From a bacterium (GTDB lineage Bacteria; Patescibacteriota; Microgenomatia; UBA1400; PJMF01), in contig JAFRKQ010000010.1 of NCBI GenBank assembly GCA_017431625.1, positions 81,503 to 123,587 of the forward strand: a DNA stretch of 42,085 bases, given 5' to 3'. Positions 16,418-26,296 of this stretch are shown one piece after another. The notes under the pieces are model-generated. The model saw only the letters and a program-made list of their open reading frames with translations. It was not told where the DNA came from and did no database searches. The translations under genes and the position numbers were made by a program. Positions within the stretch are counted from its first letter, which is position 1. Each line of letters starts with the position of its first letter.

Positions 16418-16445
16418 CAAAAACCCACTGCTAGTAGGCAGTGGG
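16415..16445 (-). terminator. Intrinsic terminator of rpoBC
   Basis: On the minus strand CCCACTGC and GCAGTGGG form a perfect 8-bp stem with a 6-nt loop (16445-16424), followed by a T-run. Confidence 0.9.
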
Positions 16446-16466
16446 CTTAAGTTTTTTATCTGTGAC

Positions 16467-19400
16467 TTATACCGCTAGTCGAGCCCGCTCCGGATCAACA
16501 GGGATCAAGCGACCGATAATCACGTTTTCCTTGAGACCTTCCAAGTGATCAATCTGTCCCGAGACCGCCGCATCCGTGAGCACATTTTTGGTGTGCTGGA
16601 ATGAGGCCGCTGACAACCACGAACTGGTGAACAGTGATGACTTGGTAATGCTCAAAAGCAAAATCTTCGCCGTTGCTGGAGTACCGCCGGCCGCGATCGT
16701 TGACTCATTGCAGGAAACAAAGCGTGAGTGCTCCACCACCTCACCGGTGAGGAATTCAGTGTCGCCAGGATTTTCGATCTGGAGTTTATCACTCATCTTG
16801 TGGACAATAATCTCAAAGTGTTTGTCATGAATCGGAATACCCTGAGACTCATAAACAGCTTGGACCTCATCAATGATGAGTTGTTGGGTTGCCAACAGCC
16901 CTTTGAGGTGAAGCATTTCCTGCATATCTACCGAACCTGAAGTCAGCGGCTGACCAACGGCCACCAAGTCACCATTGCTGACAATCACATTGGTACTATC
17001 GGGCACCACAATTTCTTTGGCTTTGTTGGGATTGCCAACCTCACTAATGCGGATAGTGATCTCGCCCTTGGCCGTGTGCAAACTCACCTTACCGGCCATG
17101 TCCGCCAAGCGAGCTTGGACTTTGGGCTTGCGCAAATCCAAAAGCTCCACCACCCGTGGCAAACCCTGGGTCACGTCCATACCGACAATACCGCCTGAGT
17201 GTTTGACCCGCATTGTCAGCTGGGTACCAGGCTCACCGATGGACTGGGCGGCAATCACTCCCGCCGGCAGACCCAACTCAGCGTGCTCATGATTGGACAT
17301 ATTCCAGCCATAGCATTTGGAGCAAATACCCTTGGGCGACTGACACAAAAGCGGTGAGAAGACCTCCACGCTTTCCACTTGATCATTGGCATCGAGGGCT
17401 TTGGAGACGGCTTCATCAATCAGATCATTGACGTGATAAAGCACCTGACCATCAACAACCACGTCTTTACTCAAGTACCGACCGATGATGCGATTGGCAA
17501 ATGAGTCGCGGCGTTTGGCTTTGCTAATAACAATACCATCCTGGACACCGCAATCATCCAAGCGAATAATCGTGTCGTGAGAGACATCCACCAGACGACG
17601 GGTGAGATAGCCAGCATCAGCCGTCTTGAGGGCCGAGTCAGTTAACCCTTTGCGTGAGCCACGAGCTGAGGTGACGTACTCAAAAATGGATAAACCTTGA
17701 CGGAAGTTAGACTTGGTTGGCATTTCCACGATATTACCCAAAGGATCAACCACCAGACCACGCATAGCGGCCAACTGTTTCACCTGATCACGACTGGCCC
17801 GCGTACCGCCGGAGTTAATCATTACCTTGACCGCATTGTCTTCAGAGTAGGAATCCCAAGTCTTATCAGCCACTTCGTCAGTAGTCTTGATCCAAATATC
17901 ATTGGTAAGCTGTTTTTTCTCCTCATTAGTGATGAAACCATTGAGGTATTTGTCTTGAATTTCACCCACTTTGACGTTGGCAGCCTGAATGATGCCATCT
18001 TTTTCGGGGATCATTTTACAATCAGAGACAGCCACTGACAAGCCAGACACCGTCGCCGCCACAAAGCCCAAATCCTTAATGTCATCAATGAGTTTGGCCA
18101 CCACTTGCTTGTCAAGAGTGCCGATTGCTTGTGTGACAATAGATTTGATTTTTTTGGCATCAACCGGCTCATTGATAAAGGGCTCACCCTCGGGCAAGAT
18201 GTCGTTAAACTCAATCCGGCCAATGGTGGTTTCCACCAATTGTTGCTTGCCATCAAGCTCGAGGCGGACCTTGATGCGCTGCTTGAGGTCAATTTGGCGC
18301 TCCTGATAAGCATGGAAAGCTTCATCCTTACTGGCAAAAACCGTTGGTACGAGAGGCAACTTTTCGTCAATAGAGGTGTAGAAGAAAAGTCCCATCGCCA
18401 TTTCCTTATTAGGTACAGTGATAGGATCACCGTTGGCAGGCTTGAGTAAATTGTTTTCAGCCATCATCAAGTGGCGACATTCCTCTTGCGCCTCTTCAGT
18501 TAGTGGCAAGTGGACAGCCATCTGATCACCATCAAAGTCGGCATTATAACCACTACAGACACACGGATGTAAGCGAATAGCGTTACCCTCAATTAAAATC
18601 GGATAGAAGGCTTGCATGCCTAGCTTGTGCAAAGTCGGGGCACGGTTGAGCACTACCGGGTGATTTTTGGTCACCTCTTCCAAAATGTCATAAACAATTG
18701 GTTCGGCCGAATCAATCAATTTGCGCGCCGATTTGACGTTGGGAACAAAATTGTCCTTGATCAATTCGTGTAAAACATAAGGCTTGAAAATTTCAAGTGC
18801 CATGTCTTTGGGAATCCCGCACTCATTGAGCTTAAGCTCCGGCCCGACCACAATCACACTCCGGCCAGAATAGTCTACCCGTTTACCCAAAAGATTTTGT
18901 CGGAAGCGGCCTTGTTTACCTTTGAGCATTTCAGAAAGAGATTTGAGTGGCTTGTGATTGGAGCGATTGACGGCCCGTTTGACCTGAGCCGAATCAATCA
19001 AACTATCCACGGCCTCTTGGAGCATCCGTTTCTCGTTGCGCAAAATAATTTCTGGGGCGCCCAAATCCATCAGGTGACGGAGACGATTATTGCGGCTAAT
19101 CACCCGGCGATAAAGGTCATTGAGATCCGAGGTGGCAAATTTACCACCAGAAAGTTGTACCATTGGGCGCAAATCAGGCGGGATCACTGGCAAAACTGTC
19201 AGGAACATCCACGCCGGATCGGTGCCAGATTTTTTGAAACCTTCCACCACGCGCAAGCGTTTGATCGCTTTCACTTTGCGTTCATTGCTAGTTTTGCTGC
19301 GACGGCTCGACTTTTTGTCTGTCTCGCCATCTTGCATCTCCCGGCGCAATTGCGCTGCCAACTCGTCGAGATCGACATTTTTGACCATCTCAAGAAGACT

Positions 19401-20201
19401 TTCTGCCCCCATGCCCACAGTCACAAAATCCGAAGCTTCATACTCGTCGAGTTTGAGATATTCCTCTTCAGAGATCGTAATCCCTTTTTGCAAGCGGCGC
19501 ACGCTGGCTTTAATCGCCTTGTAAATCTCTTGTTTTTGCAAGGTGGTTTGTTCCAAATTGGCCTTAACACTGGCCAAATCAGTCTTAGCTTTATTTTCCA
19601 CCTCGTTGAGTTTAAGCTCCAAAGTCTCTTTGCTAGTTACTTTTTGCTTAAGATTTTTTTGGTCAGCATCCCATTTTTCCTTGATGCGCTCAAGCTCTGC
19701 GGCCGCATCTTCATTCATTTTCTGCAGCTCATGCCGTTCGCGCTCATCCAAAGCCTTGAGGGCTTCCTCACGCTTGTCGTCATCAACACTCAAGACAATA
19801 TACTGTGAAAAATAAACAATGGCGTTGATGTTTTTGGGGCTCAAGTCCAAAAGCAAGGAAAGCTTGGAGGGTGCACCCTTAAAAAACCAAATGTGCGCTA
19901 CTGGCGTGGCCAGGGTCACGTGACCCATCCGTTCGCGCCGCACCCGAGCCTGAGTGACCTCAACACCACATTTGTCACAAATGATCCCTTTGTGACGGAC
20001 ACGTTTGTATTTGCCACAAAAACATTCAAAGTCCTTGGTGGGGCCAAAAATCTTTTCGTCAAAAAGTCCATCCTTTTCGGCCCTCAGCGAGCGATAATTG
20101 ATCGTTTCTGGCTTTTTGACCTCACCGTGCGACCACTCCAAAATCGACTCCGGAGCTGCCAGTTTAATTTGTAACGCGCTAAAATCTACAATCTGTTGCA
20201 T
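16467..20201 (-). CDS. rpoC: RNA polymerase beta' subunit
   Basis: The 1244-residue protein is the catalytic large subunit. The N-terminal zinc site (CFCGKYKRVRHKGIICDKCG) and the active-site Mg-binding motif YNADFDGDQMAVH are intact. The bridge-helix/trigger-loop region reads GLPAGVIAAQSIGEPGTQLTMR. The second zinc site includes CGVQDG and CQSPKGICSKCYGW. A charged coiled coil of about 150 residues (around residues 145-290) is inserted early in the protein. A strong GGGAGGTGA site precedes the ATG, 16 bp after the rpoB stop. No rplJ/rplL genes lie upstream of the pair in this window. Confidence 0.98.
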   Translation of the reverse strand: MQQIVDFSALQIKLAAPESILEWSHGEVKKPETINYRSLRAEKDGLFDEKIFGPTKDFECFCGKYKRVRHKGIICDKCGVEVTQARVRRERMGHVTLATPVAHIWFFKGAPSKLSLLLDLSPKNINAIVYFSQYIVLSVDDDKREEALKALDERERHELQKMNEDAAAELERIKEKWDADQKNLKQKVTSKETLELKLNEVENKAKTDLASVKANLEQTTLQKQEIYKAIKASVRRLQKGITISEEEYLKLDEYEASDFVTVGMGAESLLEMVKNVDLDELAAQLRREMQDGETDKKSSRRSKTSNERKVKAIKRLRVVEGFKKSGTDPAWMFLTVLPVIPPDLRPMVQLSGGKFATSDLNDLYRRVISRNNRLRHLMDLGAPEIILRNEKRMLQEAVDSLIDSAQVKRAVNRSNHKPLKSLSEMLKGKQGRFRQNLLGKRVDYSGRSVIVVGPELKLNECGIPKDMALEIFKPYVLHELIKDNFVPNVKSARKLIDSAEPIVYDILEEVTKNHPVVLNRAPTLHKLGMQAFYPILIEGNAIRLHPCVCSGYNADFDGDQMAVHLPLTEEAQEECRHLMMAENNLLKPANGDPITVPNKEMAMGLFFYTSIDEKLPLVPTVFASKDEAFHAYQERQIDLKQRIKVRLELDGKQQLVETTIGRIEFNDILPEGEPFINEPVDAKKIKSIVTQAIGTLDKQVVAKLIDDIKDLGFVAATVSGLSVAVSDCKMIPEKDGIIQAANVKVGEIQDKYLNGFITNEEKKQLTNDIWIKTTDEVADKTWDSYSEDNAVKVMINSGGTRASRDQVKQLAAMRGLVVDPLGNIVEMPTKSNFRQGLSIFEYVTSARGSRKGLTDSALKTADAGYLTRRLVDVSHDTIIRLDDCGVQDGIVISKAKRRDSFANRIIGRYLSKDVVVDGQVLYHVNDLIDEAVSKALDANDQVESVEVFSPLLCQSPKGICSKCYGWNMSNHEHAELGLPAGVIAAQSIGEPGTQLTMRVKHSGGIVGMDVTQGLPRVVELLDLRKPKVQARLADMAGKVSLHTAKGEITIRISEVGNPNKAKEIVVPDSTNVIVSNGDLVAVGQPLTSGSVDMQEMLHLKGLLATQQLIIDEVQAVYESQGIPIHDKHFEIIVHKMSDKLQIENPGDTEFLTGEVVEHSRFVSCNESTIAAGGTPATAKILLLSITKSSLFTSSWLSAASFQHTKNVLTDAAVSGQIDHLEGLKENVIIGRLIPVDPERARLAV

Positions 20202-20217
20202 TCTTCACCTCCCTTTC

Positions 20218-23200
20218 TCAAGCTGTTTGCTCTTCCTCAGCCTCAAGCCGTTCCTCGTCAAGCAAATCATTTTCATCTGGTTCCACCTCATCTGGTTCAT
20301 CATCATCGCTCAGTTCGTCATCTTCTGTTGTGTCGTCACCACTACCGCCTTCTTCATAATCTTGCTCCATCATCTGTTTATCATGGACAGTAACCTCAGT
20401 GGCATCAGGCATGGGCAGGGGAGAGGTGTCTTCTTCGCGGATGTCAGCATCCAGAGCCACCGCCTCAATACCCAGAGCATTCAGCTCCCGCATTAAGACC
20501 TTAAAGGCCTCCGGCACTGTGGGTGCCGGAATTGGCACTCCTTTGACAATTGCTTCAAAAGCCTTGGCCCGACCAGCAATATCATCAGATTTGATCGTCA
20601 GCATTTCTTGCAAAGTGTGCGCGGCCTGATGTGCCTCCAGCGCCCAGACTTCCATTTCTCCCAAACGCTGACCACCCATTTGCGCTTTACCGCCAAGTGG
20701 CTGTTGAGTCACCAGTGAGTAGGGCCCCGTGGAGCGCGCGTGCACCTTGTCTTCCACCATGTGTGAGAGCTTGAGAATGTATGCCAGACCAACAACACAC
20801 TCGTTGGCAAAAGGTTCACCCGTGCGACCATCATAAAGTTGCATCTTACCTGAGCGTGGCAAGCCTGCTTGCTCAAGCTGCTCAAAAACATCTTCTTCAT
20901 TAATTTCTTCAAAAGCCGGAATGGCCACTCGATAACCGAGTTTTTGCGCCGCAATACCCAAGTGCGCCTCCAAAAGCTGACCCAAATTCATCCGGGCAAG
21001 TACCGAAAGGGGAGAGATGATAATGTCGATGGGTGTACCATCTTCCAGGTGAGGCATATCGGCCACAGGCATGATCTTGGAAATAACGCCTTTATTTCCG
21101 TGACGACCGGCCAGCTTGTCACCAACAGTGATCTTGCGCGTTTTGGCCACTCGGACCACAATTTCTTTGTTGACACCAGGATCAAGCTCATCGCCCAACT
21201 CACGATCAAGAATATCGACCCCGATCACAGTACCGCTCTCGCCGTGAGGCAGGCGCAATGACGTGTCGCGAATTTCCTTGGATTTTTCGCCAAAAATCGC
21301 CCGCAGCAACCGCTCTTCTGGCGATAGCTCTGTCTCGCCACGAGGGGCCACTTTGCCCACCAAAATATCACCAGCCTTGACAATACTACCGATCCGGACA
21401 ATACCCTCAGCGTCCAAATTGGCCAAAGCCGCCTCAGACACATTGGGAATATCGTTGGTCAACTCTTCACTACCAAGTTTAGTATCCATTACCCGAGCTT
21501 TGTGCGCATTAATAGTCACCGAGGTGAGGACATCATCGCGGACAATCCGATCAGAAATGACGATTGCGTCTTCATAACCCAGACCCTCAAAAGCCATATA
21601 GGCAATCAGTAGATTGCTACCAAGCGATAGCTCGCCACAATCAGAAGAAGGCCCATCGATCAAGATATCACCAGGTTTGACTTGATCGCCCCGACGCACC
21701 AGTACCCGCTGAGTGTAAGACATAGACTGAGAAGTCCGCATGTAGATATTGAGATGGAATGTTTCGCTCACCCCATCAAACTCTACATTATCGTCCTGAC
21801 GACTTTGGTAAAACTGAGTGGCTGCCTCCAAATCACGGCTATCCACCTTAACCACCAATTTTTTGGCGTCAGCATAAGTCACCTCACCGCGGAAGCGTGC
21901 CTGGACACTCCGATTCATCGCGGTCGCAATATCACGTTCCATACCAGTACCAATAATCGGCGCTTGCGGCTTGAGCAATGGCACGGCCTGACACTGCATG
22001 TGAGTCCCCATCAGCGCCCGGTTGGCCTCATCGTGAGCAATAAAGGGGATCAGTGAAGCCGAAGTGCCGATCACTTGGCGAGGCACAACATCAATGTACT
22101 GCACGTCAGAAGCGGGGCCTTCAGTGAAATTATTCATGTAGCGGATTGGCACCCATTCATCAGTAATTTCCCAATTGTCATTAATGCCAATACTGGCGTG
22201 AGTAATCTTGTAGTCCTCTTCCTCATCGGCTGAAAGATAAATAATTTTATCATTAAGGATTTTGACCTTATCGCCCTGCTTTTCCACCTTAAAATATGGC
22301 GCTTCCAGGAAGCCAAACTTATTAATCTTGGTGTATAGGGATAGATAAGTCACCAAACCAATATTTGGCCCCTCAGGTGAGCGGACAGGACAAATCCGAC
22401 TATACTGTGAAGCGTTAATATCACGCATCGAAAAGCTGGCCCGCTCCTTGGTGACACCACCACTACCCATCACCGAAAGCCGGCGCAGGTTGTCAACTTC
22501 AGACAAAGGATTGGTCTGATCCAAGATCGCTGACAAACGGTTGCGACGGAAAAAATCTGCCACTGCCGCAATGACTGGACGGGCATTGACCAACATCGCT
22601 GGAGTCAGGGACTCGTCTACTTTGGTCAGCGACATCTTTTCACGAATAGAGCGTTCCAGACGAGAAAGACCCAAGCGCAAGGCGTTGGTCGCTACCAACT
22701 CACCTACACAGCGTACCCGACGATTGGAAAGGTGATCAATATCGTCCACCTTACCATGACCGTTTTGCAGAGCAATCAAATAACGCACCGTTGCCAAAAT
22801 GTCCTCTGGATCAAGAGTGGTTTTATTCTCGTCTACCTTGATGCCAAGGCGACGATTGAGTTTATAGCGCCCCACCTCGCCCAAGTTGTAGCGGCGTGGC
22901 TCGTAGAACATTTGTTTGAAATATTCACGAGCATTATCCAAAATTGCTGGCTCACCGTGGCGCATCTTGTCATATACTTCCAGTAAAGCCTCATTTTGAT
23001 TGGTACATGGGTCTTTTTCCAAGGTATTTTCAATCAAGTGATATTGGTCCGACTCAATTTCTTTGGCAAAAAGAGCCCGCAACTCGTCAGTGGAGCCATA
23101 GCCCAAAGCGCGCAAGAGCACGGTCACTGGCATTTTGCGGCGTTTGTCAATTTTCACGGTGATCACATCTCGCCGACCATTGGTCATTTCCACCCAGCTA

Positions 23201-23697
23201 CCACGCATGGGGCGCAACTCAGCCTTGTATAACAAGCGACCAGTAACTGAGTCGGTTTCACCAGAAAAAGAAACGCCAGGAGCCCGCACCAGCTGTGTCA
23301 CCACCGCCCGGTCGATACCATTGATAATAAATGTCCCTTGAGGGGTCATCATCGGGATATCACCCAAAAAGACTTCTTGAGTTTGCTGCTGACCAGTCTT
23401 TTTATTGATCAAAGTGGCCTCAGCGTAAAGTGGGGCTGAATAGTTGGTTTCTTTGCGTCTGGAGGTTTTGATGTCATACTCACCTCGGCCAAAATAGTGT
23501 TTACCAAAGCTCAAAGACCAATTTTTGCCGGTGTAATCTTCAATCCCTTTGTCACCCGAGACTTCAGCCAAGGCCTCTGCGATACCATTGGATAAGAAAT
23601 CATTATATGAGTCAATTTGAATTTTGAGAAAATCAAGCTCCGGGATTAAAGGACGTTTCTTACTCCAAACTTTTCTTGGTGTCGCTTCATTTTTCAT
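20218..23697 (-). CDS. rpoB: RNA polymerase beta subunit
   Basis: The 1159-residue protein carries standard beta-subunit motifs: the rifampicin-pocket region NPLSEVDNLRRLSVMGSGG, RICPVRSPEGPNIGLV, GRHGNKGVISKI, and the C-terminal GGKAQMGGQRLGEMEVWALE clamp segment. A long acidic tail (EEDDELSDDDEPDE...) follows the core. The start at 23697 is set by GGAAAGGA with 5-nt spacing; the longer frame to 23760 overlaps the leader. In the rifampicin pocket the usual DQNN stretch reads DQTN and the usual H at the RRL-preceding motif reads N, a deviation that may affect rifamycin sensitivity. Confidence 0.98.
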   Translation of the reverse strand: MKNEATPRKVWSKKRPLIPELDFLKIQIDSYNDFLSNGIAEALAEVSGDKGIEDYTGKNWSLSFGKHYFGRGEYDIKTSRRKETNYSAPLYAEATLINKKTGQQQTQEVFLGDIPMMTPQGTFIINGIDRAVVTQLVRAPGVSFSGETDSVTGRLLYKAELRPMRGSWVEMTNGRRDVITVKIDKRRKMPVTVLLRALGYGSTDELRALFAKEIESDQYHLIENTLEKDPCTNQNEALLEVYDKMRHGEPAILDNAREYFKQMFYEPRRYNLGEVGRYKLNRRLGIKVDENKTTLDPEDILATVRYLIALQNGHGKVDDIDHLSNRRVRCVGELVATNALRLGLSRLERSIREKMSLTKVDESLTPAMLVNARPVIAAVADFFRRNRLSAILDQTNPLSEVDNLRRLSVMGSGGVTKERASFSMRDINASQYSRICPVRSPEGPNIGLVTYLSLYTKINKFGFLEAPYFKVEKQGDKVKILNDKIIYLSADEEEDYKITHASIGINDNWEITDEWVPIRYMNNFTEGPASDVQYIDVVPRQVIGTSASLIPFIAHDEANRALMGTHMQCQAVPLLKPQAPIIGTGMERDIATAMNRSVQARFRGEVTYADAKKLVVKVDSRDLEAATQFYQSRQDDNVEFDGVSETFHLNIYMRTSQSMSYTQRVLVRRGDQVKPGDILIDGPSSDCGELSLGSNLLIAYMAFEGLGYEDAIVISDRIVRDDVLTSVTINAHKARVMDTKLGSEELTNDIPNVSEAALANLDAEGIVRIGSIVKAGDILVGKVAPRGETELSPEERLLRAIFGEKSKEIRDTSLRLPHGESGTVIGVDILDRELGDELDPGVNKEIVVRVAKTRKITVGDKLAGRHGNKGVISKIMPVADMPHLEDGTPIDIIISPLSVLARMNLGQLLEAHLGIAAQKLGYRVAIPAFEEINEEDVFEQLEQAGLPRSGKMQLYDGRTGEPFANECVVGLAYILKLSHMVEDKVHARSTGPYSLVTQQPLGGKAQMGGQRLGEMEVWALEAHQAAHTLQEMLTIKSDDIAGRAKAFEAIVKGVPIPAPTVPEAFKVLMRELNALGIEAVALDADIREEDTSPLPMPDATEVTVHDKQMMEQDYEEGGSGDDTTEDDELSDDDEPDEVEPDENDLLDEERLEAEEEQTA

Positions 23698-23752
23698 GAC
23701 TGTCCTTTCCGTCTTGCGCTCAAGTGTCATGACGCCCAGATAAACACAAAAC

Positions 23753-23768
23753 GAGCACACAAGTGCTC
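23753..23768 (-). promoter_or_regulatory. Hairpin in the rpoB leader
   Basis: GAGCAC and GTGCTC form a 6-bp stem with a 4-nt loop, followed on the minus strand by GTTTTGTGTTT. This could be a weak attenuator within the roughly 130-nt leader of rpoBC. Confidence 0.4.
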
Positions 23769-23832
23769 CCGTCCTGTTTTATGCTTGTCTTACCTGCTCG
23801 AGTGCCATAAATTTCAAACTTAATGAGGTTTT

Positions 23833-23861
23833 ATTATACCACGAACGGCGTCTTTTGTCAA
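23833..23861 (-). promoter_or_regulatory. Consensus rpoBC promoter, proximal
   Basis: Minus strand: TTGACA (23861-23856), 17-bp spacer, TGGTATAAT with -10 at 23838-23833. It is the strongest promoter in the window by consensus match. Confidence 0.85.
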
Positions 23862-23926
23862 GGGGCAAATACCCACTTTGGTCTTTTGGCCTCACTATCA
23901 CAAATTCCTATCCATTGCCTGACTCA

Positions 23927-23954
23927 ATTATAGCCGATTGTTAGTAATTGTCAA
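23927..23954 (-). promoter_or_regulatory. rpoBC promoter, distal
   Basis: Minus strand: TTGACA (23954-23949), 16-bp spacer, TATAAT (23932-23927). It lies just after the SPFH gene stop and gives rpoBC a second, tandem start. Confidence 0.75.
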
Positions 23955-23957
23955 GCC

Positions 23958-24773
23958 TTAGTTGACACGACCAATATTAGTCGCCCGACCATGACTTAAA
24001 TTAGCCGAAATTTGACTTAAATTGTTTACTAAATCAGTGGGTACTACCCAAACAGTATTGTTACTCGGGCTCGTCCCCAAATCGGCCAGTGTCGAGAGGG
24101 TGCGCAATTGCATTGCCCCGGGGGAAGAAGCTAGTGTCTGCGCCGCTATCGCCATATTCTTGGCCGCTTCCACCTCGCCCTGAGAAGTAATAATCACCGC
24201 CTTACGCTCACGTTCAGCCTGAGCCACCTTGGCGATCGTGTGTTTGAGACTGTCCGAGAGGATAATATCTTTCAACTCCACTGACTGGACTTCGATACCC
24301 CACGGATCAGTGGCCTCATCAACGATTTTTTGGATCAAGTGAGCAACATCCGCCCGATCTTGCAGCAACTGATCCAGAGTGTACTCACCAATACTATTGC
24401 GCATAGTCGTCTGGGCCAGTTGAGCGGTGGCATAGACAAAATCTTCCACCTCAATCACCGCCATAGCCGCGTCTTTGACCCGGAAATATACCACAGCATT
24501 GACCTGTACTGGGATATTATCCTTGGTAATGACCTCTTGATTGGGGACGTCAACGGTTTTGGTGCGAATATCCACTTTTTTGAGTTGATGAATAATCGGC
24601 AGCATCAAAAACCAACCTGGATTGACCACCCGGCTAAAGCGCCCGACAGTAAAAAGCACGCCACGCTCATATTGGTTGATCTGACGGATAAAACGCGACA
24701 AAACTGCCAAAAGCATCACCCCCAAAATCGCAAACATTATCAAAAAAGTAATCAGTGAATACAAAAATCCCAT
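23958..24773 (-). CDS. SPFH/stomatin-like membrane protein (slipin)
   Basis: The 271-residue protein has one N-terminal membrane helix (residues about 4-26) and a prohibitin/SPFH domain: NQYERGVLFTVGRFSRVVNPGWFLMLP, then TVDVPNQEVITKDNIPVQVNAVVYFRV. The coiled segment AQAERERKAVIITSQGEVEAAKNMA follows, as in slipins. Such proteins form cage-like membrane microdomain scaffolds, often with a NfeD protease partner; no nfeD is seen here. An AGAAAGG ribosome-binding site and TGGTATAAT (-10 at 24806-24801) support the 24773 start. It is divergent from dgkA. Confidence 0.93.
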   Translation of the reverse strand: MGFLYSLITFLIMFAILGVMLLAVLSRFIRQINQYERGVLFTVGRFSRVVNPGWFLMLPIIHQLKKVDIRTKTVDVPNQEVITKDNIPVQVNAVVYFRVKDAAMAVIEVEDFVYATAQLAQTTMRNSIGEYTLDQLLQDRADVAHLIQKIVDEATDPWGIEVQSVELKDIILSDSLKHTIAKVAQAERERKAVIITSQGEVEAAKNMAIAAQTLASSPGAMQLRTLSTLADLGTSPSNNTVWVVPTDLVNNLSQISANLSHGRATNIGRVN

Positions 24774-24861
24774 GTTGCCTTTCTGCCACTTATAGCCCTT
24801 ATTATACCACACTTTGGGACGCTGACACGAGCAATTTTCCTCACCAAACTACCAATAACTG

Positions 24862-24870
24862 TGCTATAAT
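24862..24870 (+). promoter_or_regulatory. Extended -10 promoter of dgkA
   Basis: TGCTATAAT with -10 at 24865-24870. The ATG follows after 6 nt, predicting a leaderless mRNA. Confidence 0.7.
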
Positions 24871-24876
24871 AATAGT

Positions 24877-25299
24877 ATGGCAAAACTCAAGCACGAGAAG
24901 TATATCAACCGTCACAAACCACCTTTTCGTCAATCATTTGGGCATGCTTGGGATGGCATTTGCTGGACTGTCCTTCATGAGCGCAATTTGCAAATTCATT
25001 TATTGGCCACTATAGTGGTGACGATGGCTGGTTTGATCCTGCGCCTTACCGCCGGCGAGTGGCTGGCTTTGCTGATTTTCTTTACGCTCGTGCCCACTAT
25101 CGAGCTGATTAATACGGCCATTGAGATCATGTGCAATATCATGCGTGACGAATTGCACTTGGATTACGCCGCTACCAAACTGCCTCGCGATATGCTGGCC
25201 GGAGCGGTATTATATAGTACGATTGGCGCCGTCATTGCCGGTCTGGTGATTTTTTTACCAAAAATATGTACGCTCCTAATACACCTGACTGTGATATAA
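24877..25299 (+). CDS. dgkA: Diacylglycerol/undecaprenol kinase family protein
   Basis: The 140-residue protein has the three-helix DgkA topology: an amphipathic N-terminus (FGHAWDGICWTVLHERNLQIH) and membrane helices near residues 45-65, 67-87 and 108-130. The catalytic signature ELINTAIEIMCNIM contains the conserved Glu-Asn-Thr-Ala-Glu. KLPRDMLAGAVL corresponds to the usual KDxAAGAV. Gram-positive-type members phosphorylate undecaprenol, recycling the cell-wall lipid carrier. The next gene, 7 bp downstream, encodes undecaprenyl-diphosphatase, which fits that role better than diacylglycerol phosphorylation. Confidence 0.9.
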   Translation: MAKLKHEKYINRHKPPFRQSFGHAWDGICWTVLHERNLQIHLLATIVVTMAGLILRLTAGEWLALLIFFTLVPTIELINTAIEIMCNIMRDELHLDYAATKLPRDMLAGAVLYSTIGAVIAGLVIFLPKICTLLIHLTVI

Positions 25300-25300
25300 T
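25292..25300 (+). promoter_or_regulatory. Extended -10 promoter of uppP
   Basis: TGATATAAT with -10 at 25295-25300, overlapping the dgkA stop region. The uppP ATG follows after 6 nt. uppP can therefore be expressed independently of dgkA and leaderless. Confidence 0.7.
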
Positions 25301-25306
25301 ACACCT

Positions 25307-26296
25307 ATGGAAGAAATGTTTTTGTCAGTATTGACAATAAGTTTGTCAAGTAACTATAGTTTTGTAGAGGCCATCACTGAATTTCTACCTATCTCATCCA
25401 CGGCTCACCTCATGCTACTTGATAAAATTGTACTGTCGCATATACCGTATCAAGCTTTTGACTTTGATCTTTTTTGTGTCCTGTCACAGTTGGCGGCGAT
25501 TTTGGCAGTCGTCATCGTTTTCTGGCGGCCAGTCTGGCAGCACAAAAACCTCTGGGGCAAACTGCTTTTGGCCGTCATCCCCACGGGCCTTTTTGGGGTC
25601 GCCTTGCACGGTGTCATCAAAAATTATTTGCAAGATGCCTCACCACTGACTGGTTGGATGTTAATTATTTTTGGCGTCATTTTTTCACTACTGGACGTTT
25701 TTTGGGAGCAAAAAAAGCCCACAGGCAAAATTTCAGACCACCTACTCACCACCAAGTGGTCACAAGAAGTAGAGAAGACTCCCTGGTACAAAATGCTCGG
25801 GATTGGTCTGGGACAATCGCTAGCGCTCATCCCGGGTGTCTCGCGCTCAGGCGCCTCCATCTATACGGCGCGGGCTTTGGGTTTTTCCAAAGTTGCGGCC
25901 ACCGCGCTATCATTTATCATTGCCGTGCCGGTAATTGCTGGCGCCGCTGGGCTTGATATCGTCAAAGACATTCACGAAATGGTGCAAATAGGTGGACAAT
26001 GCGACGGCTCAACCGCCGAACTTGCCCCCAAAAGATATGTAGAAAGTATAATCAGTAGAATCAATCAAGAGTCTAATCGTGAATATCATCCCCAAACATT
26101 TGTTGATTGTCCACTCCCGCTCCAGACACAAAGTTATCTTTGCATTGCCATATATTGTACACTGACTTTTGTCATTTCACTTTTTGTCTGCAAAAAATTA
26201 TTAAAGATTTTAGCCAGCAAACCATTTTGGTATTTTGGCGTGTGGCGATTAGTGATAGGCATTGTCTGGTTATTTTTGTTTTGGCCTAATACATGA
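25307..26296 (+). CDS. uppP: Undecaprenyl-diphosphatase (BacA/UppP)
   Basis: UppP dephosphorylates undecaprenyl pyrophosphate to the reusable carrier. Both catalytic motifs are present: EAITEFLPISSTAHL (with Ala where the family usually has Gly) and PGVSRSGASI. The 329-residue protein is about 55-60 residues longer than usual. The excess is a hydrophilic, cysteine-containing loop at about residues 222-275 between transmembrane helices. The rest of the multi-helix fold is normal. It follows dgkA in what looks like a lipid-carrier unit. Confidence 0.93.
   Translation: MEEMFLSVLTISLSSNYSFVEAITEFLPISSTAHLMLLDKIVLSHIPYQAFDFDLFCVLSQLAAILAVVIVFWRPVWQHKNLWGKLLLAVIPTGLFGVALHGVIKNYLQDASPLTGWMLIIFGVIFSLLDVFWEQKKPTGKISDHLLTTKWSQEVEKTPWYKMLGIGLGQSLALIPGVSRSGASIYTARALGFSKVAATALSFIIAVPVIAGAAGLDIVKDIHEMVQIGGQCDGSTAELAPKRYVESIISRINQESNREYHPQTFVDCPLPLQTQSYLCIAIYCTLTFVISLFVCKKLLKILASKPFWYFGVWRLVIGIVWLFLFWPNT

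Noticed and set aside
18897-19808. Long plus-strand frame antisense to rpoC
   Set aside because: It is a codon-bias shadow of rpoC; no start signal or recognisable protein features.
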